Position numbers and translations under genes: made by a program. This document shows, piece after piece, positions 53,317 to 63,274 of a DNA stretch of 64,000 nucleotides (within the stretch, counting starts at the first letter, position 1; every line of letters begins with the position of its first letter). The notes under the pieces were generated by a model. It saw nothing but the letters and a program-made list of their open reading frames with translations, had not been told where the DNA came from and made no database searches. This DNA is from Chamaecrista fasciculata (Eukaryota; Streptophyta; Magnoliopsida; Fabales; Fabaceae), in assembly GCA_003254925.1 (NCBI GenBank), contig QANZ01043826.1, positions 130,810 to 194,809 on the forward strand, read 5' to 3'.

Positions 53317-54312
53317 TAACAAATTTTGTCGAAGCCACTTTTTCAAATCTTCACCTATTCAATGCATATCCATCTAAACGCTCTTGTGAAATCTATACAC
53401 TTCTTCATAGTTCGAACAAAATGAAGAATATCACAACCGGGCCCATGGCCCATCATCATATGCCATTTGGGCTTGGGATATATGATCCATAAAATTTGAA
53501 TAACATGCATATATGTTTTTTTTGGACTGAATAACATGCATATATATATTTATAGAATATGTTTTATTTTTTTTTGCTCAAAATATAGAATATGTTATCT
53601 TGCCTTAAAAGCAGCATGCAAATGTCCTAAGGCATAATTCATCAAATTAATTAATTTGCAAGGGAAATTGGTAACTACGGCAACGTTTGTGAATAATGAA
53701 GATGCAACGAACGAGGTCAGGTTATAACTTAAGAGGGATGAAAAACAAATTAAAGTTATATCGACCACAGAACTCACAGAGCCCCAAAAATATGAATCTA
53801 GTAAACAAGAATATAGATGCAGACTAGATTCTTGGCAGCATGCATATGATGATCTGGACCATGTTGCTTATCCAGGGATCTGCGTTTTTCTTCAATTCCC
53901 CTCACTTTATGTGTTCAATACCATGAAAAAGACCAATCATGCCTTCCAAATATTTAAGTATTAAATTAAATTAATGTATTTCATTAATTATGTATCTATG
54001 GAGTGAGGATTGTGTGTTAAGATTAGTCAGTAGTTAGCCAAGTTCAATGAACGTAGGTCTTTGGAGATACCATAATGCAATAATGTGATGCACTGAATTA
54101 ATGCCCACAACCAACTGAGAGATTGAGATTACAGGCTCCACTAGCTACGACCTTTCTTATAAACTTTCATTATTTCTATTAATCCAACTTAGGCTTTAGA
54201 TCACGATCCCATAATTAATAACAACATATGCATGACTAATATAGTATAGCAATTAGTAAGGTAATCGGTGTTTTTATTACTTTCGTTTCCATAAATTAAT
54301 TTTCATACATGT
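53317..54312. other. Intergenic DNA, no gene seen
   Basis: AT-rich. Open frames of about 60 codons only, without recognisable domains. Confidence 0.55.
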
Positions 54313-54418
54313 TAATAAAGGTTAGCTCAGTAGGTAAGCACTTATAAAGCTAGAGACTTGTGATCTTGGTGAACTCCCAGAACTCAACTCACCTAAATTT
54401 TTCAACTATAAAAAAAAT
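54313..54418 (+). mobile_element. Probable tRNA-derived SINE fragment
   Basis: TAGCTCAGTAGG at 54323-54334 fits the pol III A box, and GGTGAACTCCC at 54368-54378 is a degenerate B box at suitable spacing. An A-rich tail follows (AAAAAAAA near 54410). The acceptor and anticodon stems of a true tRNA do not form. Confidence 0.5.
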
Positions 54419-55746
54419 ATAATTTTCATACCTGAATCTTCAATTCTATTTGATACATATTCAAAATGCTTGAAATACTTTTTAAAAAATGGATATAGGA
54501 TAATATATTTTATTTCAATAATTTAATATATTCCATATCTAATACCCAATTTAATATCTTTCAAATAAAATTAATTAACTGAAAATATATAAAATTAAAC
54601 TTGTATAAAATAATAAAATGCTTATTTTATAAAATATTAGATTAGATTAGATAGAAAATATTATAACTATTTATACATTTCTGACGAATATAAGGTGATT
54701 CAAACAATACATATATTTACACAATATTTGATCATTTTTTTATTATCTGTACCCTATTAATATTAGAATCAAATGTATTTTACTTGTAAATTTGAATGAG
54801 TACTTTGTATAACTGTCCAAATTATTATCATTGTACTATAAAATATTATTTTATTCATTTTCTAAAATATCTCATGATTGTTTATTTGAGATGACCCAAT
54901 AATTCTTCATAAAGTTAGTTTGACTTTTCTTCGATTAATAAATTTGTACATATTGTAATAAAGTTGATAAACATATTCATATAATATTGTTTGAAATGTC
55001 AGGGTAAAAGAGCTTACAAATGAAGATATTAAATTGAAAGCAATAGAAAGCCCTTTTAGGTTGAGTCAAAGGAAGGAGGGTTCAAGAGAAAGGCATGAAA
55101 ATCAAGTAACCCAACCAAGTTTGGTCTTTTTTTGCAAAGTTTGTTAGGGTTTCGGTTTCTTACAAATTGGGGAATCCCAGAGGATGGGATATCTTTAACT
55201 AATACAAATTAATTGTTCTATTGTTAAAATTATAAAGTCTAACTTCGTAATCATATGACATAATGACCTATCCTAAGTTTGAAATTGGAGGAAATCGAAC
55301 TCTAGTACTTTCGATTGAAACAAGTTAACACAGTTAATTATGTATGTGAATTTTATAAAACTGAGCGTTTTATCAATTTTATAGAAAAAAAAGTCTTCAT
55401 AAAACATTGAAATAAATTATTATTTTGTTTTTTTAAAGACGATATCAATTTTTCCACATAATAATTAAAATATAATGATAACTTTGAATTTCTCATATCA
55501 TCAATCATTCAATATCATATTAACAAAATTTTAAAATATATCAAACTTATTTCAAATATATATATACCAAACTAGTCGATTGATAAGCATGTAATTTGGT
55601 TGTTAAAAGTTATATAAATTTTGACAACTTCATTGAAATTATAATTTATAGCCTTTAATACTAGCCATTTAGTTTCATTTTCTCATTTCATCTAATGACA
55701 GCAAAAAAAAAAAAAATTAAAAAAACAACCACTATAAAACTTTCTT
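54419..55746. other. AT-rich intergenic DNA, no gene seen
   Basis: No conserved frame; many short A/T runs. Confidence 0.55.
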
Positions 55747-55944
55747 CTGGCCAACATTTTGGTAAGGAGTCAACTCATAATCCACAATGTCGTGAGTTCG
55801 ATTTTTGCTGTTGATGTGAAGACATTGTTGGTAGGCGATCTATAAGTACTTTTGTAAACGCTCATAGAGTCTGGAGGCATGCCCTAACCTCGATCAACCT
55901 CTAAGCCTAACTTACCTAAACTTTCCCTAACAAAAAAAAAAAAA
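55747..55944 (+). mobile_element. tRNA-derived SINE with poly(A) tail
   Basis: TGGCCAACATTTTGGTAAGG resembles an A-box region, and GTGAGTTCGATTTTT (about 55791-55805) contains the B box. A body follows and ends CTAAACTTTCCCTAAC and a 13-A tail at 55932-55944. Imperfect flanks with TTCTTC occur on both sides. This is a plausible SINE of about 200 bp. Confidence 0.6.
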
Positions 55945-56454
55945 CCTTCTTCCCTATACAAATAACTTCTCAAATTTTAGTTTTACAAGAAAGTACATAA
56001 TTGAAAGATAATTTTTCATCAAATGGAAATAACAAAATGAGGTGTAGGAAATATATATGAATATTATTATCATTTCCTAAGACTAAAATGATTAAAATGT
56101 TTTTTAAAACATTAAATTAAAAAATATTTCTAAAATATTAGATTATTAATTCATTCCGAATCATTGTATACGATAAAAGATTTATAGAAGTTAAAACAAA
56201 CAAAATTGATATTCTTAGATTTAATGACATCCATTGAACTTCAACGTACTCAACACGTGAATTTATTATCTGTTTCACATGAAAATAAATTAACAATTTA
56301 GCCCTTAAAAATTATCAAATTAACAACTTGGTCTCTAAAATATTGAAATACACATTTTAGTATGTGAAAGATCAAAATAGTATATTTGTTATTAGTATTT
56401 TTTTATGAATTGAATATTGAAAACTACAAGGCTGGATTAGTGTAAATCTAACCT
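55945..56454. other. AT-rich intergenic DNA, no gene seen
   Basis: No conserved frame or repeat boundary was recognised. Confidence 0.5.
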
Positions 56455-57141
56455 TGAGTTCACAATCAGATGGCAGTCTTCGGGTCGTCGGATCCTGCGA
56501 ATAAGAATGCACAGGAGTTTCCCTGTGATCCTCCTCCGATGCTTAAGTTAGATGAAAGATCAGAGAATAGTGGTGAGTTGTGTTTTTGGAGTGAGAGTCA
56601 CCTGAGAGTGTGCCCCCTTTTCCTATTTATCCCCCTTTCCTTTTGTCCCATGTTCGTACGAGGTCTCTCAGGGGCGTTAGGGGTATTTTCGGGGATGCAT
56701 AGGGAAAAGGTCGATGTACTCTACTGTTCTGATGTGACGGCTATCACTGTTGGGCTGCAGTGGGATGTCCAACCTTCCTTTTTGGGAGTCAATGATAGCC
56801 AATAGTGCTTTTCACCATTTCTTCTGCGCGCAGGGGGCGTTTTAGTCCTTTTGCATGTGCCTCTTTGTCCTGCCGTACGCAGTAGCTGGTATGGCCTTGT
56901 CCGGTCACGTGATTTCAAGGATCTTTGCATTTAATGCCAATATCTTGGCATTAAATGCTCGAGTGGGAGGGGACTTGCTTGGGTTGTTTCCTCGCCGGAT
57001 AGCATTTACGCCTTAATGCTGGTTCGTGGTGAGTGACTGGCTCTGCTTTCCGAGGAGTGTATCCGAGGAGTGTATATCACTAGTCCCTCCAAAAGGTTCG
57101 AGGGAGTGTCCTCGCCGCCGGCTTCCGAGGGGTATATATCA
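56455..57141 (+). mobile_element. Probable LTR or solo LTR (Gypsy-like), uncertain borders
   Basis: The block is clearly more GC-rich than its surroundings. It contains CCTCCTCCGATGCTTAAGTT and GCATTTAATGCCAATATC, phrases typical of plant Gypsy LTRs. A TG...CA span can be placed at 56455-57141, but no 5-bp TSD was found. A CCGAGGAGTGTAT unit is tandemly duplicated near 57049-57075. The 111-codon frame inside has no domain I recognise. Confidence 0.4.
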
Positions 57142-57652
57142 AATATTATACTATTTTAATATTTTAAAAAATAAATTATATTTTAATATTTTAGAAATCA
57201 AATTATTAAGTTAATAATTATTAGAGCTTAAATTATTAATTTATTCTTTGACAATAATGGCGAAATATTTCTTCGTTTCTCACACCAAAATTAGACAATC
57301 TCTCATTTGCTAGTTGCTACTTGTCTTGGCACCATAATTGGATTATGATGGACCTCCGTCTCTTTTTATTGTTTAAAGTTGAACTTTCTGACCCAAAAAA
57401 AAAGTTGAACTGTTAACACTTCCCATAAATTACACTGTTTGGATAAAGTTTCCCACTCTTTGTTCATCCTCAATCATATCTTCTTTTATCCTCATCCTTT
57501 CACTTTTTTTTTTAATTAAAAAATTAAACTACGGCGTGCTTTGTTGTTTTTTTTTCCCCATTTATTGTCGTCTACTTGGCAACAGGAAAAGGGTTTCAAA
57601 TTTCAGCAACTAACCACATCTCTCATTTAGTAATTTTAAGCAAAAAAAAAAG
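57142..57652. other. Intergenic DNA, no gene seen
   Basis: AT-rich, ending in a poly(A) run just before the duplicated block. Confidence 0.5.
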
Positions 57653-58619
57653 TGTATGAAAACAACAAGAGATTTTCATGTTTACTTAACAAAGACTAAA
57701 CCCCTAATTAGATTAAGTGGTCTCTGTTATCAGTGGTGCAAATAAAATAGAAAAAAACACGAAACACACTTTTTTAATCTGTTTATGCTTTTATATTCTT
57801 TCTTTTTTTGCTTAATAATGTCATATGAAGAAAGATTTGCAATTTAAAACCATGTCAGTAATTCTTACTACTTGGATTACTTATTTTATTAGTTATGCTT
57901 TTATTTTTTACACCATTTAGTTTTAAACAAAACAATAAAAAGAGAGTGGAAGGATTTGATTAAGGAGATAGAGAGTGGTGGCCTTGGAATTAGAAGCTTA
58001 GGGCTGTGAATTCTGTTTGTCTTAGTAAATTATGGTGGAGATTGTTATATGAGGATAAGGGGCTTTGGTGTGAAGTTCTCAAACATAAGTATAACAAGGA
58101 GGGCAATTTTTCTTTGGCAATTTTTCTTTTCAAGTCTCTCCCAATTTTTCTTTGTCTCTTAAATCTGGAGAGACTTGACTTCTATTTGGGAGGATGTGGG
58201 GAAGTTTTGCTATTGGCATATTGGGATTGGTGGTTCTGTGAAGTTTTGGAAGGATAGGTGGATTGATAATTCTACCGTTCTTGTTGACTATGTTATGAAT
58301 CCTGATGTCTTTGTTGACATGGATGCCAATGTGTGCGATTTAGTGGGACTGATGGGGATTGGAATTTTTCTGTTTTGGGAGAATTGCTTTCAAATGATTT
58401 GATTTTCAAGATTAAAAGTGTGCACCCTCCTATGGACCAGCTCCTTGATGTTATGGCTTGGGGAGGCTCTTCTTCTGGGGACTTCAGTGTTAGCTCTTGT
58501 TATAAAAATTTGATGAAGGATAGATTGGGTTCTAAAGATGAGTTGTGGAATCTTATTTGGAAATGGAGCGGCATTGTAAGAATAAAATTTTTTCTTTGGG
58601 TAGTTGCTCATGACAGGTT
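57653..58619 (+). repeat. Duplicated block, copy 1 (with LINE relic)
   Basis: 967 bases that recur at 58956-59909 (954 bases), with about 98% identity by eye. The differences include a 14-base tandem duplication present only here and one missing G near 58345. The first ~295 bases are non-coding flank and the rest is LINE ORF2. The second copy starts immediately after the N at 58955. Confidence 0.9.
57948..58619 (+). pseudogene. LINE ORF2 relic, copy 1, interrupted
   Basis: It encodes the RT C-terminus and the start of zf-RVT (LWWRLLYEDKGLWCEVLKHK, then SCYKNLMKDRLGSKDELWNL). It carries a frame break near 57993 shared with copy 2, and private breaks from the 14-base insertion and the lost G. 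It ends abruptly at 58619 where LTR-like DNA begins. Confidence 0.8.
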
Positions 58620-58954
58620 TGATAGGAATTGTGCCCTAGGGCCAATCTCTTCTTATATATGTTATGAACATATGGATTAATTTATAGAGATAAATTAATG
58701 GTTTTCACATTATTAGCATGTTTACTGTGATTACGTCCATGATTAATTATACGATAATTAATCTAAATCTGTCCCTGATCGATTATTTTCGTGGGAGCGA
58801 AAATGAACTAAGATCAGCGTAACCTCGGTGCATGGGGATGCACGCATGCGATGCTAGAATGAGGTTATGGTGCAACTACGTAAGGGGTTACGAGTTGCTG
58901 GACTGACCCAGAGAGTCCTGCATGGGTTTAGTCATCAGCTTGCCTCTCTTGTAC
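58620..58954 (+). mobile_element. LTR-like insertion fragment cut by the assembly N
   Basis: Homology to copy 2 stops at GACAGGTT, and new sequence starts TGATAGGAATTGTGCCCTAG, an LTR-type TG start. It runs 335 bases to the N at 58955 and has no counterpart in copy 2. It reads as the first part of an LTR retrotransposon inserted in the LINE. The far end, TSD and internal region are missing. Confidence 0.5.
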
Positions 58955-58955
58955 N
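58955..58955. other. Single-N join between duplicated blocks
   Basis: The N lies between the LTR-like fragment and the first base of duplicated copy 2. Confidence 0.95.
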
Positions 58956-59909
58956 TGTATGAAAACAACAAGAGATTTTCATGTTTACTTAACAAAGACT
59001 AAACCCCTAATTAGATTAAGTGGTCTCTGTTATCAGTGGTGCAAATAAAATAGAAAAAAACACGAAACACACTTTTTTAATCTGTTTATGCTTTTATCTT
59101 CTTTCTTTTTTTGCTTAATAATGTCATATGAAGAAAGATTTGCAATTTAAAACCATGTCAGTAATTCTTACTACTTGGATTACTTATTTTATTAGTTATG
59201 CTTTTATTTTTTACACCATTTAGTTTTAAACAAAACAATAAAAAGAGAGTGGAAGGATTTGATTAAGGAGAAAGAGAGTGGTGGCCTTGGAATTAGAAGC
59301 TTAGAGCTGTGAATTCTACTTGTTTTGATAAATTATGGTGGAGATTGTTATATGAGGATAAGGGGCTTTGGTGTGAAGTTCTCAAACATAAGTATAACAA
59401 GGAGGGCAATTTTTCTTTTCAAGTCTCTCCCAATTTTTCTTTGTCTCTCAAATCTGGAGAGACTTGACTTCTATTTGGGAGGATGTGGGGAAGTTTTGCT
59501 ATTGGCATATTGGGACTGGTGGTTCTGTGAAGTTTTGGAAGGATAGGTGGATTGATAATTCTACCGTTCTTGTTGACTATGTTATGAATCCTGATGTCTT
59601 TGTTGACATGGATGCCAATGTGTGCGATTTAGTGGGGACTGATGGGGATTGGAATTTTTCTGTTTTGGGAGAATTGCTTCCAAATGATTTGATTTCCAAG
59701 ATTAAAAGTGTGCACCCTCCTATGGACCAGCTCCCTGATGTTATGGCTTGGGGAGGCTCTTCTTCTGGAGACTTCAGTGTTAGCTCTTGTTATAAAAATT
59801 TGATGAAGGATAGATTGGGTTCTAAAGATGAGTTGTGGAAGCTTATTTGGAAATGGAGCGGCATTGTAAGAATAAAATTTTTTCTTTGGGTAGTTGCTCA
59901 TGACAGGTT
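58956..59909 (+). repeat. Duplicated block, copy 2 (uninterrupted version)
   Basis: Counterpart of 57653-58619. Here the LINE sequence continues past the point where copy 1 is interrupted. Confidence 0.9.
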
Positions 59910-60897
59910 GTGTACTAATCTCAGAAGATCTAAATGGAGCGATTGTAGCCCTTACTGTGATTTATGTGGTGATCAATATGAGTCAGTTCTTCATGTGCTC
60001 AGAGACTGCTCTATTGCTAGAAAAGTTTGGGGAAGTATGTTACCTATTAGGAGCAGATCTGATTTTTTTGTTGGAAATCTCCATGATTGGCTACTGATTA
60101 ACTTGAGTCAAAATGTTGTGGGTCTTAGGTGGAGCATATCCTTTAGGATTGTGGCGTGGTTGTTGTGGCAATGGAGAAATAAAAGAATTTTTGACCCAAA
60201 TTTCGTCTTTCTTGAAAATCCTGAAAGGGTGGCTTGGAAGTGGGTTGATTCGATATTGCAGGCGAAAGCTGAAAGGCTTGTTTCTTTACCTTCAGGATCG
60301 GGCAGATCTGATCACTGTGTTGCCTGCTCCTCTGTTAACCTGGGTTAAACTGAACACTGATGGAGCTGTTTGCAAAGGGTCGTGCGTGGCGGCTTGTGGT
60401 GGTGTCTTTAGAGATTCAGATGGGCATTAAATGGGAGGCTTTGCGAAAAACCTGGGTACTTGTAATGTGTCGGAAGCTGAACTTTGGGGTATTTGTGAGG
60501 GCTTGAGATTGGCTTGGGACTCGGGTTTTAGACGTTTGGAAGTTGAGTCGGATTCTCTAGGTGTTGTTAATCTCATCAACAATAATAGGGGTAACCTTAA
60601 TGTGGGACATGGCGGAGGTATCCTCAGAATGATCGTCTCGTGGCTACAAAAAGATTGGATGGTTAAGGTTTCTCATATCTTTCGTGAAGGCAACCGTTTA
60701 GCTGATCGTGTTACGGGTCTTGGCTTGAAGTTGATCTTAGACTTTACTTTTTGGTCTAGACCTCTAGAGAGTGTGAAGTTAATCTTGTTTAGTGATGCTA
60801 TGGGCTCTGTTTTGCCCAAAGGTTTTTAGTTTTTTTTGTTATTTCCTTGTTTGGCCATTAGGCCTTTTTTTATTACCAAAAAAAAATAAAAATAAAA
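59250..60897 (+). pseudogene. LINE ORF2 relic, copy 2, with 3' end
   Basis: Frames in order: RT C-terminus from 59250; zf-RVT within 59464-60348 (WVVAHDRLCTNLRRSKWSDC, CDLCGDQYESVLHVLRDC); RNase H split by a frameshift near 60270-60340 and an in-frame TAA at 60428-60430. The RNase H pieces keep VKLNTDGAV, SEAELWGICEGL, VESDSLGVV and REGNRLADR. After the stop at 60829 comes a short 3' UTR and an A-rich tail (about 60876-60897). The element is 5' truncated and non-functional. Confidence 0.88.
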
Positions 60898-60972
60898 ATG
60901 AGATATCTGCGGCACTACATAACATTAAATAAGCATGGTTGCTCGGTTTTGCACACAAATGCTCCTAAATAA

Positions 60973-62002
60973 GGAGGGTGGATCCTCAACTGTACTTTTT
61001 CTCTGTTGTTCACTGTTGTAACATATCTAATCAGTTTGTTTTATCTGATTGTAACACTTATGCCACGTGTCCCATAACATGAAACCATGAAACACACACC
61101 ATTTTTGCCCTTTCCTTTCCTGCGTTGTGATTGCTTTTTGTTCGACGAAGAAGAAGAAAGGGAAAAGAAAAAAAGTGAAAATTTCATTTTAACCCGTCTA
61201 TATACTTTCCTTCTTTGCTTTCAAGTCCTTTAACTTTGTTGGAGGGACTAAAACGAACTTCCAGAACAAGTCCCTTTTCTTTTATTTCATTCGAACCAGT
61301 CCATATTAAATTCAGTTTAGTCCTGAGATCTTTAAATTTCCTTCACTTTACTCCCTAGCTCTCAAAATAAAGTTGCAAACTACTCCAGAACTCTTCCAAA
61401 CGTTCTATTTTAGTCCCTAGTCCATGAATCATTCAGAAATTGGGTAAAAAATGCAAAGAAAACGAAATAAAGATTTATGCACAGATGGACTAAACTGAAA
61501 ACGAATAAAGTTTGAAACCCACCGAAAAACTCTCCGATCTCGCTGGAAAATACACGGGAACCACTGGAAACTTCCAGAGCACACCAGAAAACTTCAAACC
61601 TCACTGATATTTGGTTCAAATCGCACTCAAAAGTCAAGAAATTTTTTTTTTAATCGTCTCTCAAACTCTCGTTTTTCCGATCTATTTATAGACGAAAATC
61701 AAGTGGAATCCAACCAAGATCACGATGGACGATGAACAGTGATGACAGCAATGAACGGTAGAGGCAGGTCGAAGGATAGCAGAGATGAAAATGGAAGTCG
61801 TGAACAGCGGCAAACGGTGATGAAGACGATGATGATTTGAAGGAGATGGCATCTACAGTTATGAGTTATGACCTTGGAGTGGAAACTCAATAGAAATTAC
61901 ACAGGACACGTGACAGATAGGCTTCCATCAGATTAAATAAATGACTCAGATGAGTGAATAGTAGAGACAGCATAAAAAATAATACAGTAGAGGATCTGCG
62001 TC
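60973..62002. mobile_element. Mutator-type non-autonomous element (1,030 bp)
   Basis: A perfect 9-bp duplication, cctaaataa, flanks the element at 60964-60972 and 62003-62011. The arms are inverted over about 110 bp: the left has GGATCCTCAACTGTA, then GCCACGTGTCC; the right has the inverse of AGATCCTCTACTGTA and of CACGTGTCC. The interior includes a minus-strand TATAAATAGATCGG-like box near 61680-61695. No transposase frame was found. Confidence 0.8.
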
Positions 62003-62011
62003 CCTAAATAA

Positions 62012-62826
62012 CTGTAATATGTAAAAACTCAAACGTAATATGTAAAAACAATTAAGTGATAATTTCTCAATTGCATAACAAGAGATTAAAACCTGTGACA
62101 TTTCTTTTTCATGAGTATTGTAGATAATTTTTTTTTTAAATTTTATTAAAAATTAAATGTAGATAATAGTTTTTGAAGTATTATTGAGTATTAAATATAA
62201 ACACATATTATATATGATGAAGATTTAAATCTAAATTCACTGTGTTGTTAGAAACTAATATATTATACACTGAATATACTCTTGATGATAAAATTTTGAT
62301 ATTCAATCATACTCTAATATGTAAAATTAACGAAACTTATAATAAAATGTTCAAATGAATTGTTGTTATAAAGATTAAAAAAAACTTCAATGAATTCTTA
62401 CATGTTATACATTTTAAGTTTTTAACCAAAATCTCATTTGATTGGGCTCTCTATTGTTATTTATATTATAATTTTTTTGACCAAAATGCAAATTACTCTC
62501 TCAATGAATCTTAAAGAATGTTTATATAACCTGCATAAACTATAAAGTAACATATATATATATATATATATATCCTCCTTGTATATTGAATCTCTCTACA
62601 GTTACTTGATTAGTCGTTGACCAACATCCATACCTAATTAACTTAGCAACTCAACATATTTTTGTACACTCATCAATTCATCATATAGTAAGCGATTTTG
62701 TAAATAATCAACATTACACACTCAACTACGGAGTAACATTTAATTTATTTTTAAAATACCAATAATTAAAATAAAATATAACATTTGCAAAAACTTTGAA
62801 GCTTAATCCACATCCAAATGCACCAT
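62012..62826. other. AT-rich intergenic DNA with an AT microsatellite
   Basis: (AT) run at 62552-62572. No coding frame or further repeat was recognised. Confidence 0.55.
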
Positions 62827-62831
62827 GTTCT

Positions 62832-63176
62832 TGTTGGGCGGAAGCGCAACCCACACAAGAAATAAAGGAAGAGGAAACGGAGAAACGAACACAAATCTTT
62901 AACGTGGTTCGGTGCCTCAAGACCTACTTCACGGCCCCCTCTGGGACAAAATTCACTATTTGTAATTTTTGCACGGAAAAATTACAAACACTCCTCAATA
63001 CAATTTTTGAACGGAAAAATTGAAAACCCTCTCTCACAACTACCCAAACCCTTTCACACTCAAAGGCTAGTAGAAGTGATACAAAAAAGATAGAAGCCCC
63101 ACTCTCTATTTATAAGGCCCCCTCCCCCTCTCAAGTTTTGTACCCATCGATGTGGGACTTGGGAGAAATCCCAACA
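62832..63176 (-). mobile_element. LTR of a Copia-type element (3' LTR, minus strand)
   Basis: The 345-bp block runs TGTTGGG...CCCAACA, that is TG...CA with a 7-bp terminal inverted repeat. A TATAAATAGAGAG box lies at about 63103-63115 on the minus strand. A polypurine tract, GAAGGGAGGA on the minus strand, abuts its inner edge at 63177-63190, which identifies it as the 3' LTR of an element lying to the right. The left outer flank is gttct; the matching TSD would be outside the window. Confidence 0.8.
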
Positions 63177-63274
63177 AATCCTCCCTTCACCCAAAGTCCC
63201 ACATCATCTCACTCTATCAGAAAACTGACCTCTCTACATTCTCAGCTTTCTGATCTCCTCCACTTCTGGAGCGA

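Noticed and set aside
54313-54418. Functional tRNA gene
   Set aside because: Box A is good, but the stems of a cloverleaf do not form and box B is degenerate; a SINE is likelier.
56470-56805. 111-codon frame as a gene
   Set aside because: Lies within an LTR-like block and has no recognisable domain.
57653-59909. Genuine tandem duplication of a LINE
   Set aside because: The single N exactly at the join and the truncated LTR-like insert favour unmerged haplotypes; left open pending reads.
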